Notes under the pieces: generated by a model
Seen by the model: the letters and a program-made list of their open reading frames with translations, nothing else
Told to the model about the DNA's origin: nothing
Database searches by the model: none
Source of the DNA: Aminipila luticellarii
Lineage (GTDB): Bacteria > Bacillota > Clostridia > Peptostreptococcales > Anaerovoracaceae
Length of the DNA: 64,000 nt
Direction of reading: 5' to 3'
Assembly (NCBI RefSeq): GCF_004103735.1
Contig: NZ_CP035281.1
Location: 682,001 to 746,000 of the forward strand
Program-made: the position numbers and the translations under genes
Shown: positions 25,381-34,264 of the stretch, piece after piece
How the letters are laid out: every line of letters starts with the position of its first letter
Numbering within the stretch: the stretch's first letter is position 1

Positions 25381-25860
25381 GTGACCGAGATTGAGAAAAT
25401 ATACAAAGAATATTTTTATGACGTTTTTTTGTATATGAAGGGGCTGTCCGGTGATGAGCAAATCGCAGAAGATATTACTTCGGAAACCTTCTTCAAGGCT
25501 ATAAACGCCCTCGACAATTTTAAAGGTAGATGTGATATAAAAGTATGGCTATGCCAAATTGCAAAAAACTGCTATTTTTCATATCTGCGCAAGAACAAAA
25601 ACGTTATACCGGCAGATGTGGTTGAAGAACAGGATGACCGCCCTGATTTGGAACAATCAATTGCTAATTCGGAAATGTCATTGATAATACACGAGATTTT
25701 GCATAATCTGACGGAGCCTTATAAAGAGGTTTTTACATTAAGAATATTCGGAGAATTAAGCTTTAAGCAAATTGCAAAATTATTCGGCAAAACTGAAAAC
25801 TGGGCTTGTGTTACTTATCACCGAGCCAGAAATAAAATTAGAGAACGATTGGAGGATTAA
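25381..25860 (+). CDS. ECF-type RNA polymerase sigma factor
   Basis: GTG start at 25381 follows AAGGAGGTG. The 159-residue protein has region 2 (LSGDEQIAEDITSETFFKAI, FKGRCDIKVWLCQIAKNCYF) and region 4 (LTEPYKEVFTLRIFGELSFK, QIAKLFGKTENWACVTYHRA) and no region 3, the ECF layout. It is followed two bases after its stop by a membrane zf-HC2 protein, the usual anti-sigma partner. Regulon unknown. Confidence 0.88.
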   Translation: MTEIEKIYKEYFYDVFLYMKGLSGDEQIAEDITSETFFKAINALDNFKGRCDIKVWLCQIAKNCYFSYLRKNKNVIPADVVEEQDDRPDLEQSIANSEMSLIIHEILHNLTEPYKEVFTLRIFGELSFKQIAKLFGKTENWACVTYHRARNKIRERLED

Positions 25861-25862
25861 CA

Positions 25863-26759
25863 ATGAAAGTGACTTGCGATGTAATAAAAGACCTTATTCC
25901 CTTATATGTTGAGGATATTGCAAGTGCAGATACCGTTGTACTGATAGAGGAGCACATCGGTTCCTGTGAAAAATGCAAGAAAGAATTGGAAAAAATACGC
26001 GCGCCGTATAATATGCCAATTAATACAAATATTTTGCCATTAAAAAAATTAAGAACAGCCCTGCAAAAAAAGAAGATTCTTACTATTTTGTTGTCTATAG
26101 CGCTGACGCTGGCCGTTACTGTTATTGCGATTGGTTACCTATCTACTCCCGACTACCTCCCGTACTCAAAGGATGTAATAACCATAACCAAACAAGTCGA
26201 CGGAAGGGTATTTGCGCAATTCGGAAATGGTGTATCAGGATACAGTTTGGAAAAATATCCCACAGAAGATAACTTGGGTTTTATCTATCATATTAGCACA
26301 TGGGATAGCATGTGGAGCAGATATATAGCTAAAAACAGCGTGCAGGATATTGTATTAAATCCCGATGGGGAGAAAGTTTCAAGTATATATTATAGTTTTT
26401 CAGACGGCAAGGAAGATATTTTAATATACGGGGCAGATCAAAACCCGAACGGCGGTATTATGATGCTTCCGCGCCTATTTCTGTCATATTATGCAACCTT
26501 TGCACTAATTATGGCTGTTATTTGCGGTATTGTATTATTTATAATCCGTAAAAATGAAAGATGGAAAAATATTATGGTAAATATTTTACTACTTCCAGCA
26601 GCCTATCTTTTGGCTCATATTTGTATAAAAGGGTTCACGGGCGTATCTTACGCTGCAACCCGAGATCTGTTTGCCATACTGCTGGCAACAGTATTTTTGT
26701 ACAGTGCTTTATTTATTACTAAATTGTTACTTCACAGGAAGTTGACCCAAATCAAGTGA
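25863..26759 (+). CDS. membrane anti-sigma factor with N-terminal zf-HC2 domain
   Basis: The 298-residue product starts with CDVIKDLIPLYVEDIASADT and EEHIGSCEKCKKEL, the anti-sigma zinc-finger (HxxxCxxC) that binds ECF sigma factors. A first membrane helix (ILTILLSIALTLAVTVIAIG) is followed by ~100 extracellular residues with DYLPYSKDVITITKQVDGRV and then three more hydrophobic helices at the C-terminus. It is expected to hold the neighbouring sigma factor at the membrane until an envelope signal arrives. The signal is not evident. Confidence 0.82.
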   Translation: MKVTCDVIKDLIPLYVEDIASADTVVLIEEHIGSCEKCKKELEKIRAPYNMPINTNILPLKKLRTALQKKKILTILLSIALTLAVTVIAIGYLSTPDYLPYSKDVITITKQVDGRVFAQFGNGVSGYSLEKYPTEDNLGFIYHISTWDSMWSRYIAKNSVQDIVLNPDGEKVSSIYYSFSDGKEDILIYGADQNPNGGIMMLPRLFLSYYATFALIMAVICGIVLFIIRKNERWKNIMVNILLLPAAYLLAHICIKGFTGVSYAATRDLFAILLATVFLYSALFITKLLLHRKLTQIK

Positions 26760-26838
26760 GCATAATATGGAAATGCATATTATGTATTTGCCACTTCATT
26801 TCTAAAATGAGGACTAAGGGCACCTAGTTTAAGCCTTT

Positions 26839-28239
26839 TTATTTCACTTTTGTGGATTTATTCCTACCGAACTTTAACTGATATTTATTCAGCTTATAGT
26901 TCAAGGTCTGTCTGGAAATTTTCAGCTCATCTGCCAGCTTGGCCAGAGAACTTGTCTGTTCTCCGCGCTGGGCAATAAAAGCTTTTTCAAAGGTTTCCAG
27001 TCCTTCTTTGAGAGAACCGTTGAACCAATACTGATCCGGATAGGACGGAGTTGAGGGCGTTTGATCATCCAGCCAATAGAGCCGAGAAAAGTCATCCTTT
27101 TCGATAATAGAGGAAGAAGCAAAGTTAAAGGCTCCCTCAATGGAATTCTTCAATTCTCGCACATTCCCAGGCCAATCGTAGGATTTCAGAAAATCGGATA
27201 CCTCGGGTGAAACACCCTTAATATTCTTTTTCATTTCCTTGTTGTAAACTTTAATAAAATGGGTGGTCAAATAGGGAATATCGCCTTTTCGCTCCCGCAA
27301 AGGCGGTACTTCCAGCTGCACACCGGATAATCGATAGAACAAATCCTTTCGGATGCGGTTCTCGTTTATACAGCACTGCGGATGTTCGTTGATGGCAGCG
27401 ATGATGCGCACATCGATTTTTTTGGGGGCAGAGCCGCCGATTCTGGTAATCTTTTTCTCTTCAATGGCTTTTAGCAGCTTGGCCTGCATATTCAAATCCA
27501 TGGAATTAATCTCGTCTAAAAAGACGGTTCCGCCGTTGGCCAATTCAAATATACCCGCTTTGCTTTCTGCGCCGGTATAGCTGCCCTTGGTGGTGCCGAA
27601 AAAAATGCTTTCCAGCAGGGTGTTGGGAATAGCAGCACAATTTTGAGAGATGAACAGGTTATTTTTTCTGGTGCTGGAGCTGTGAATGGACTGAGCTACC
27701 AGTTCCTTTCCAGTACCGGTTTCTCCATAGATGAGAATACTGGTATTGGTCTGAGATACTTTATGTATTTTATATTTCAGCAGTTTGATTTCTTCCGAAG
27801 CGCCGATGATATCCTGAGTCATATATAAGTCATCCGTATGGGTGACAGTCAGATTGGATAAGTCGATTCTGTTACGGAAGGTCAGAGCATCAATAAACTT
27901 GGTGGTGCTGATAGCTCCGATAATTTGCCCGTTTTCTACGATGGGAAAGGTGTTGTCTACAGCAGAGATTTCCCGGCCGGAGGCATGCCGAAGAATCTGG
28001 GTCTGATTGGTGGAGGTTTCGCCATACTTGACGGCTCGGGAACAGGTAGATGTTTCTGCTGTCAAATTGGGCCAGATATCCATGGGCGTTTTGCCAATGG
28101 AGTTTTTTTCATTCAAGTTGATGTCGTTGTCCACAAAGAGCCGATTATAGCGGACGATACAGTTCTCGTCCACAATCATGATTCCGTCAAAGAAGTTTCC
28201 TATGTTTGTTACCAGATTATAATAAACGTCATTGAGCAT
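26839..28239 (-). CDS. RocR-like sigma-54-dependent transcriptional activator (PAS-AAA+-HTH)
   Basis: The 466-residue protein has an N-terminal PAS sensor (NFFDGIMIVDENCIVRYNRL), a AAA+ domain with Walker A GETGTGKE, the sigma-54 contact loop GSYTGA (a variant of GAFTGA), LDEINSMDL and a C-terminal Fis-type HTH (SLAKLADELKISRQTLNYKL). It is divergent from the permease/hydrolase operon, whose upstream region has a perfect -24/-12 promoter and an inverted repeat at enhancer distance. By analogy with RocR it probably responds to an amino acid or derivative such as arginine/ornithine. Confidence 0.88.
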   Translation of the reverse strand: MLNDVYYNLVTNIGNFFDGIMIVDENCIVRYNRLFVDNDINLNEKNSIGKTPMDIWPNLTAETSTCSRAVKYGETSTNQTQILRHASGREISAVDNTFPIVENGQIIGAISTTKFIDALTFRNRIDLSNLTVTHTDDLYMTQDIIGASEEIKLLKYKIHKVSQTNTSILIYGETGTGKELVAQSIHSSSTRKNNLFISQNCAAIPNTLLESIFFGTTKGSYTGAESKAGIFELANGGTVFLDEINSMDLNMQAKLLKAIEEKKITRIGGSAPKKIDVRIIAAINEHPQCCINENRIRKDLFYRLSGVQLEVPPLRERKGDIPYLTTHFIKVYNKEMKKNIKGVSPEVSDFLKSYDWPGNVRELKNSIEGAFNFASSSIIEKDDFSRLYWLDDQTPSTPSYPDQYWFNGSLKEGLETFEKAFIAQRGEQTSSLAKLADELKISRQTLNYKLNKYQLKFGRNKSTKVK

Positions 28240-28305
28240 TTCCTATACTCCTTTTCATTGAAATTAGTTTCATCATAGCATAAAAATCAAAAACGTGTAA
28301 GGATC

Positions 28306-28376
28306 TTTCCATATTCAGTAAAAATTTTTATAAAATATTCTGAGAATAGTTCTTCCTGTTTTCAAAAATATGGAAA
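28306..28376. promoter_or_regulatory. candidate enhancer repeats for the RocR-like activator
   Basis: TTTCCATATT (28306-28315) and AATATGGAAA (28367-28376) are exact inverted copies, about 100-170 bases upstream of the -24 element and between the divergent genes. Confidence 0.5.
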
Positions 28377-28475
28377 ATAAACAGCCTGCTTTAAAAATGT
28401 TTTTTTGCTGATATTCTTATGTTTTCAAGCCCTATGCCCTAACAGCCCAAGCCTATTTATTCTAGCAGTTTGATT

Positions 28476-28492
28476 TTGGCATTCTTTTTGCG
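28476..28492 (+). promoter_or_regulatory. sigma-54 promoter
   Basis: TTGGCATTCTTTTTGCG has GG at 28478-28479 and GC at 28490-28491 with exactly 10 bases between, the sigma-54 consensus. It directs rightward to the permease and M20 hydrolase genes, with a ~190-base leader. Confidence 0.85.
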
Positions 28493-28689
28493 CTTTATAG
28501 GCGCAGAAAATAAGACTGCATGCAAAGGCCAGAACGGAGCAGAGGGGGAAAAGCCTATGAATTAATTAAGCCGCAGAAAAAAATTGCGACAGATTCACAG
28601 ATTTGAAAAAGAAAGAATTAATAGAAATTCACAAAATTTAGAAAAGAACGTAGTAGGAATTTATGAAAATGAAGAAGGAGTAATTAGAA

Positions 28690-30084
28690 ATGGATAAAAT
28701 CATCGGTAAAGATATCGAAAAGACTGACAATCTGAATCGAGCATTAAAGCTTCCTGCCGTCGTTATGGTCAGCATGGGCGGAACTGTGGGGACAGGCCTC
28801 TTTCTAGGCTCGGGATACGTCATGCAGAATGCAGGTCCGGGCGGAACGCTGATTGCTTATTTATTTGGAGGCGTCATCATGTATCTGATGATGCTGTGCC
28901 TGGGAGAACTGATGGTAGCAAAACCGGTAGCAGGCGGCGTGCAGGCGTATGCTACTGAGATGATCAATCCGGCTATGGGTTTTACAGTAGGATGGATTAA
29001 AACCTTGGCCTATGCCTTGACGGCATCTGCGCAGCTGGTAGCTTCCTCAATTATTATCGGCAACATTTTTCCTCAAGTACCGTCCATTTATTTTATAGCC
29101 GCATTTATTTTACTTTTTATTGTGATGAATATGGGGCCGGTAGATAAAGCAGGAAATTCGGGATTTGTTTTTAGCAGCATTAAGTTTTTTCTGGTCATCT
29201 CTTTTATATTAGTTGGCTCTGCCATGATTCTGGGGATTGGATTTAAACCCACAGGCTTTTCCAACATGGTCAATGACGGAGGATTTTTCCCCGTGGGCAT
29301 AAAGGGTATCGTGATGACTATGATGTCGGCGGCTTTCGCCTTTGGCGGTGCTGATCTTTGTGCCAGTGCGGCAGGAGAGGCTGAAAATCCGGAAAAGACT
29401 CTTCCTAAGGTAATCAACTGGACCATTTGGGGATTGATTGTGTGCTACATCGTATCCTTTGTGATCCTGCTGGCCATTTTACCTTGGCGTACAGCAAGTC
29501 TAAATTCCAGCCCATTTGCTGATGTATTTAAGCTGGCTGGTTTTCATTCAGGAGAACTTATCGTCAATGTATGTGTATTGACATCAGCCCTGTCGTCAGG
29601 CAATGCTTTCGTTTTTGCCTGCACCCGTTCTCTGTGGTCTATGGGAAGCTTAGGGCAAGCGCCGTCCTTTCTGTCAAAGCTGAGCAGGAAAAAGGTGCCT
29701 GTTGCGGCACTGATAACCACCATGGTAGTGGCTTCTCTGGCTGTAATATCTGCTTTTGTGGCCAAGGATACCGTATACTTGTTCCTGCAATCCGTCATCG
29801 GTATCGCTAATGTGTTTACATACACTTTGTACGCTGCCTGTCTCATGATATTTAGAAAGGCATACGTAGAGGAACAAGGGTCTGCGGAGAGTTTAAAATA
29901 TAAAACACCTTTTTATCCGATTACACCTGTTCTGCTCATCACCATGTGTGCTATTCTATTCATAGGCATGTTTTTTGATCCTAGTCAGAAATTAGCATTG
30001 ATGACAGGAATTCCGACATTGGTTCTATTATATGGGTTCTTTAGCCTATATCAGAATGTTTTAAAAAAATCTATAAATAAATAA
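28690..30084 (+). CDS. APC-superfamily amino-acid permease
   Basis: The 464-residue protein has about 12 membrane helices and the APC signature near the N-terminus (VVMVSMGGTVGTGLFLGSGY) with the conserved unwound helix-1 glycines. The segment FAFGGADLCASAAGEAENPE matches the amino-acid permease family of RocC/RocE, LysP and AroP. ATG follows GAAGGAG. It is the first gene behind the sigma-54 promoter and 45 bases ahead of the RocB-like gene, which suggests import of the substrate degraded by that enzyme. The substrate is probably a basic amino acid or dipeptide; inferred. Confidence 0.87.
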   Translation: MDKIIGKDIEKTDNLNRALKLPAVVMVSMGGTVGTGLFLGSGYVMQNAGPGGTLIAYLFGGVIMYLMMLCLGELMVAKPVAGGVQAYATEMINPAMGFTVGWIKTLAYALTASAQLVASSIIIGNIFPQVPSIYFIAAFILLFIVMNMGPVDKAGNSGFVFSSIKFFLVISFILVGSAMILGIGFKPTGFSNMVNDGGFFPVGIKGIVMTMMSAAFAFGGADLCASAAGEAENPEKTLPKVINWTIWGLIVCYIVSFVILLAILPWRTASLNSSPFADVFKLAGFHSGELIVNVCVLTSALSSGNAFVFACTRSLWSMGSLGQAPSFLSKLSRKKVPVAALITTMVVASLAVISAFVAKDTVYLFLQSVIGIANVFTYTLYAACLMIFRKAYVEEQGSAESLKYKTPFYPITPVLLITMCAILFIGMFFDPSQKLALMTGIPTLVLLYGFFSLYQNVLKKSINK

Positions 30085-30129
30085 CAGGGAAAGGCACAAG
30101 CTTTCCTCGACAGAAGAAAGGAAGAACAA

Positions 30130-31731
30130 ATGAGCAAAATTCAGGAATTACTTTATAAACTGGTATCTGTGCAAAGTGATACAGGAACCAAACTGGAGGT
30201 GGACATGGCGGAATACCTCTTTGATATCGTCAAAGAGCAGGCGTATTTTCAGGAGCATCCCCAGCTCTGTGGCATGTATTACGGAGATGACTTTTTAAAG
30301 AGACCCATTGTATGGGCCTTGAGAAAAGGAAAGAGCCAAAATACCATCATTCTCACTGGACATTATGATGCGGTGGGCTTGGAACCTTATGGAACTGTGA
30401 AGGCCTATGCCTTGAAACCGGAAGAATTGAAGGAAAAATTAAAAGATCTGGAGCTGTCTCCGGAAATAAAGGCCGATCTGGAGAACAGTGATTGGCATTT
30501 TGGACGGGGAATCAATGACATGAAGGCAGGTCTGTCCATCAATCTGAATGCCATAGATTCCATTGAAGATGCTGAGGCAAATATTCTCTTTATGGCCGTC
30601 CACGACGAAGAAAATTTATCGGCAGGTATGAGGCAAGGGACCAAACTTCTGGTAGAGCTGTCTGAAAAACACCATTTAGATTATAAACTCATGGTCATTA
30701 CAGAGCCTCACACCCGAAGTGCAGATGATCGGTTTAAAATGTTTACCGGAACGGTGGGTAAAATCATGCCGCTGATCGTGGCCAAGGGAAAGACCACCCA
30801 CATCAGCGACGTGATGAACGGGCTGAACGCCACCCTTATCACATCCCGGATTGTAACCGAGCTGGAACTGAATCCGGAGCTTTGCTCTTCCGATTTGGGC
30901 ATGATGACCACGCCGCCTACAGTGCTTTATGCCAGAGATTTAAAGGGAAGCTATGATGTTTCCATGCCGGAATACAGCGCCTTTTACTTGAGTTTTTCCT
31001 TTTTAAAGAGCAAGACAGCAGAACAGATTTTAGGCGAAATAAAGACCACAGCGCAAGGAGCATTCCGGAAGGTCATTGAGAAATATCAGGCGGCGCAAAG
31101 GTACTTGGACGAAAAAGGCGTGGAGCAGACCGGCAGTAAACAGGATTTTGAGCCTTTAGTTTATACCTTTGAAGAATTACAGGAAATCGCAAAAAAGAAT
31201 AATCCTCGTTATGGGGAAGAAAGCCATCAGTTGTATGAAGAAGTTTCTGCACAGGTTCAGTCCGGAGAACTGACCATTCAGGATGCGGGTATCCAGATTG
31301 TAAAAAGAGTGATTCAGCTTTCTCAGATAACGGAGCCACTGGTGGTGGTAGGCGTGATTCCGCCTTATTATCCGCCGGCTAACAACAGTTACTTGGCTCA
31401 GGGAAGCGAGCGGTTTGAAGAGTGCCTGGAAACGATTTTGACGAAAAAGTATGGATTAAAAGTGGATAAAGAAGCATACTTTATGGGAATCAGCGACGGA
31501 AGCTATACCTGCTGTGCCAACCGGGCTGCAGAGCAAAAAATCATGGCGAGCATGGTCACTTCTGAAAATATGTACCATATTCCATTTGAGTATATGGAAA
31601 AGCTGTCCGTGCCATTTTTAATCCTGGGGCCATGGGGCAAGGATTATCATACCATCAGCGAGCGGGTCTATATGCCAGATGTGGAAAAGACACTGCCGGA
31701 ACTGATCCAGAACTTGGTCTACATGGTGTAG
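30130..31731 (+). CDS. RocB-like M20 family metallohydrolase
   Basis: The 533-residue protein is an M20/M25/M40-type zinc hydrolase: ILTGHYDAVGLEPYG (first metal ligand), HFGRGINDMKAGLSIN (bridging Asp) and AVHDEENLSAGMR (catalytic Glu pair). The length and the C-terminal GISDGSYTCC region are typical of RocB, an arginine-utilisation protein of unproven reaction, rather than of short aminoacylases. It forms an operon with the permease under the predicted RocR-like/sigma-54 control and is followed by a terminator. A hydrolytic role on an imported amino-acid conjugate is inferred. Confidence 0.82.
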   Translation: MSKIQELLYKLVSVQSDTGTKLEVDMAEYLFDIVKEQAYFQEHPQLCGMYYGDDFLKRPIVWALRKGKSQNTIILTGHYDAVGLEPYGTVKAYALKPEELKEKLKDLELSPEIKADLENSDWHFGRGINDMKAGLSINLNAIDSIEDAEANILFMAVHDEENLSAGMRQGTKLLVELSEKHHLDYKLMVITEPHTRSADDRFKMFTGTVGKIMPLIVAKGKTTHISDVMNGLNATLITSRIVTELELNPELCSSDLGMMTTPPTVLYARDLKGSYDVSMPEYSAFYLSFSFLKSKTAEQILGEIKTTAQGAFRKVIEKYQAAQRYLDEKGVEQTGSKQDFEPLVYTFEELQEIAKKNNPRYGEESHQLYEEVSAQVQSGELTIQDAGIQIVKRVIQLSQITEPLVVVGVIPPYYPPANNSYLAQGSERFEECLETILTKKYGLKVDKEAYFMGISDGSYTCCANRAAEQKIMASMVTSENMYHIPFEYMEKLSVPFLILGPWGKDYHTISERVYMPDVEKTLPELIQNLVYMV

Positions 31732-31739
31732 TATAGTAT

Positions 31740-31789
31740 TAAATCCCAACTATTCACTGCTTTCTTAGCGAATGGCTGGGATTTTTTAG
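31740..31789 (+). terminator. rho-independent terminator
   Basis: AAATCCCA (31740) pairs with TGGGATTT (31777-31786), with an inner CTATTC/GAATGG arm and a T run. Confidence 0.75.
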
Positions 31790-31893
31790 TCCTCAATTTT
31801 GTAAATAGGAGCAGATAGCTTCCTTCTATAATTTGCTCCAATTGTATAATGTGTAGGGCATCTACAGTCAAGTGGACATCAAATACAGTTATA

Positions 31894-31922
31894 TTGACTT
31901 TTTGATTCTGCCGACCTATAAT
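31894..31922 (+). promoter_or_regulatory. sigma-A promoter upstream of MFS gene
   Basis: TTGACT (31894-31899), 17-base spacer, TATAAT (31917-31922). It would give a ~240-base leader before the MFS gene. Confidence 0.65.
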
Positions 31923-31975
31923 CATTATGAAATTGTAAGGAGGCTCTGATAAACTGGCTTTCTGACGGAGCTTCC

Positions 31976-32149
31976 ATGAACTATATCAACCAAAAGAACC
32001 GATACATAATTGTTCCTCCAGTGGCTGCACTTCACATTAGTTATAAGCAGAAGAGAGAATTAGAAAAATGGAGCTTAAGATCTTGGAGGGATTGCGGGAG
32101 GACTCAAAAATGGAGCCTAATCAGAAATATGCGTCAGGTGGCAGGTTAA
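31976..32149 (+). CDS. possible small leader ORF, 57 residues
   Basis: ATG at 31976 follows CGGAG by 6 bases and the frame runs to 32149, just 16 bases before the MFS start. The product is basic (YIIVPPVAALHISYKQKREL, then EKWSLRSWRDCGRTQKWS) and matches nothing I know. It lies inside the predicted leader. It may be a real small gene, a leader peptide or chance. Confidence 0.25.
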   Translation: MNYINQKNRYIIVPPVAALHISYKQKRELEKWSLRSWRDCGRTQKWSLIRNMRQVAG

Positions 32150-32165
32150 AATCGGAAAGGAAGTG

Positions 32166-33401
32166 ATGAAGCTGAAAATTAAGTCTATAAAGAGATTTAC
32201 TCCCGCGGTTACGGTCATAATTCTGTTTGGCGTAATTAGTTTACTTGGAGATATGGTCTATGAGGGCGCCCGGAGTGCTAACAGCCAGTATTTTAATCTG
32301 CTGGGGGTCAGTGCGGCACAAGTAGGTCTGGTTTTTGGCATTGGGGAGTTCCTGGGATACTTTTTAAGGCTGATAGCCGGCGTCCTATCGGATAAAAGCG
32401 GCAAGCATTGGATCTTTATTTTTGCCGGTTATGGGATGCTGCTGGTGGTGCCTGTTATGGGATTTACGATGAACTGGGATATCCTGATTGTTCTCCTCCT
32501 GATGGAACGAATTGGAAAGTCCCTTCGAAATCCCGCAAAAGATACCATTTTGTCCGGAGTTGCAGAGAATCAGGTGGGAACCGGATTTGCCTTTGGACTT
32601 CAGGAGGCTCTGGATCAGATCGGCGCATTTAGCGGCCCTCTGATTTTCTCGCTGGTTTTCCTTGTTGCTGGCAGGAATGGAATCCAGGAATACCAGTTAG
32701 GCTATAAATGGCTTGTTGTTCCATTTATTCTTTTGATGCTTTTTGTGGGCTATGTCTACCGCAAGATCAAAGGTTATGGCTTGATCAGCAATCTTAAGAT
32801 AAAGGAGTTCCGTTCAGAAAGACTCCAGCCGATTTTCTGGATCTATACGGCCTTCACCTTTTTCTGCACCTTGGGGTTCGTCAATTTCAGCCTCATAGGC
32901 TATCACCTGAAGGCAGATCACCTGATGTCGGACGGAAACATCACGCTGCTATATTCGGGAGCGATGGCTGTGGATGCTGTAACAGCACTGATTGTCGGGA
33001 AGCTATATGATAAAATGAAGAAAAGGACAGGTAGTAAGACAGGAGGGCTCACCGTTTTAATGGCGATTCCATTTATTACGCTGCTGCTTCCATTTCTGAC
33101 GATGGGGAAATCTCTCTTTTTGATCGTGATTGGTATGATGATCTTTGGTGTGATCATGGGCACCCATGAAACCATTATGCGGTCGGCTGTCGCAGATATT
33201 ACGCCCTTTTATAAACGTGGCACCAGCTTTGGGGTTTTTAACACCGGATACGGTCTGGCTCTTCTGATCAGCTCGGCGTTGATGGGATGGCTGTACGATA
33301 TGAATCAAACTGGAATTATTATCGCTTTCACCTGCGTTGCGGAAGCCATCGCCGTTTTTCTGTATTTTAAAATGACCCATACGGTAACAAACCAGTTCTG
33401 A
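32166..33401 (+). CDS. MFS-family transporter
   Basis: I chose ATG 32166, right behind GGAAAGGAAGTG; a GTG at 32163 is in the same frame. The 411-residue protein has about 12 membrane helices and MFS-type loops (RLIAGVLSDKSGKHWIF after helix 2, KLYDKMKKRTGSK between helices 8 and 9). FGLQEALDQIGAFSGPLIFS resembles YfmI/Bcr-type drug or sugar-phosphate antiporters, but the substrate cannot be assigned. It is preceded by its own promoter and followed by a ferredoxin gene. Confidence 0.82.
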   Translation: MKLKIKSIKRFTPAVTVIILFGVISLLGDMVYEGARSANSQYFNLLGVSAAQVGLVFGIGEFLGYFLRLIAGVLSDKSGKHWIFIFAGYGMLLVVPVMGFTMNWDILIVLLLMERIGKSLRNPAKDTILSGVAENQVGTGFAFGLQEALDQIGAFSGPLIFSLVFLVAGRNGIQEYQLGYKWLVVPFILLMLFVGYVYRKIKGYGLISNLKIKEFRSERLQPIFWIYTAFTFFCTLGFVNFSLIGYHLKADHLMSDGNITLLYSGAMAVDAVTALIVGKLYDKMKKRTGSKTGGLTVLMAIPFITLLLPFLTMGKSLFLIVIGMMIFGVIMGTHETIMRSAVADITPFYKRGTSFGVFNTGYGLALLISSALMGWLYDMNQTGIIIAFTCVAEAIAVFLYFKMTHTVTNQF

Positions 33402-33459
33402 TAATTAAAAATGCTTAGCTTATAGGCAGAAGCCAGATGAGCAGATAGGAGAAATTGAA

Positions 33460-33648
33460 ATGAAAGTAAAAATTAATGAAGGCTGTATTGGCTGTGGATT
33501 ATGTGAAGAAACCTGTCCTGAGGTCTTTTCATTAAAAGAGGACGGAAAAGCTCAGGTGGATAAACAACCGGAACCGTCACAGCTAAGTCAAGTGCAAGAG
33601 GCTGTCGAATTATGTCCGGCACAAGTTATTGAATTATCTAATTGGTAA
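33460..33648 (+). CDS. small single-cluster ferredoxin
   Basis: The 62-residue protein has CIGCGLCEETCPEVF and a distal CPAQVI, the ligand pattern of one [4Fe-4S] cluster (C8, C11, C14 and C52) with a spare Cys pair that often forms a disulfide in Thermotoga-type ferredoxins. It is acidic and soluble and would carry low-potential electrons. ATG lies behind AGGAGAAATTGAA. No obvious partner enzyme is next to it. Confidence 0.9.
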   Translation: MKVKINEGCIGCGLCEETCPEVFSLKEDGKAQVDKQPEPSQLSQVQEAVELCPAQVIELSNW

Positions 33649-33809
33649 AGTGGCGGACGGCAATTATCTAAAATCAGCACAAGGTACAATATATCCGCTA
33701 TCAGCCGATATCCATAATTACTGTACGTTCCTGTTACTTTGCTCTACGGAGCGTAGATTGCTTTTATAAGCTGTCCGCGCTATTATTAAAGCAGGAGGTG
33801 AATAAGAAC

Positions 33810-34154
33810 ATGGATATGAAACGAAGAAAAGAACTTTTAGATGAATATAAAACCCGCCGGCCGGAAATGGGCGTGATTTCTTTTAAATGTGCTACAACCG
33901 GGGAGTCCTTTTTGGGGATCTCCACAGACACCAGAGCAGATTTTAACAGCAACCGGGCGAAGCTTTCAATGAATTATCATCCGAATAAACGCTTACAAGA
34001 GCTTTGGAATCAATACGGAGAAAGCAATTTTGAGCTTTCCGTATTAAAAACTCTGAAATATGAGAACCGGGAAGAAGATCACACCCTTAAGCTGGAGAGC
34101 CTGCGGGACGCGTGTTTTGCAGAGGATTCACGAGCAAGGCGAATTTGGAAATGA
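33810..34154 (+). CDS. GIY-YIG-like small nuclease-family protein
   Basis: ATG at 33810 is preferred to GTG 33798, which lies inside the AGGAGGTG ribosome site. The 114-residue product has GVISFKCATTGESFLGIS, a divergent GIY...YIG pair, then an Arg-bearing helix (SNRAKLSMNYHPNKRLQELW) and a Gly/Asn loop (NQYGESNFELSVLKTL). This matches a family annotated as GIY-YIG nucleases in Firmicutes; the activity of that family is not known to me. It stands alone; the last ~100 bases before the next gene hold no real ORF. Confidence 0.6.
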   Translation: MDMKRRKELLDEYKTRRPEMGVISFKCATTGESFLGISTDTRADFNSNRAKLSMNYHPNKRLQELWNQYGESNFELSVLKTLKYENREEDHTLKLESLRDACFAEDSRARRIWK

Positions 34155-34264
34155 ACGGGATATCAGCACATTTAATTTATCATACCTTGCTTTTATGGGA
34201 ATATCAGGAATTGAAAAAGCCAGCGGTTTGAAACGCTGGCTACGAACGAAGTCCTGTGAATAAA

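Noticed and set aside
34060-34263. ORF overlapping the end of the GIY-YIG gene
   Set aside because: Different frame, no ribosome site, composition of a shadow ORF.
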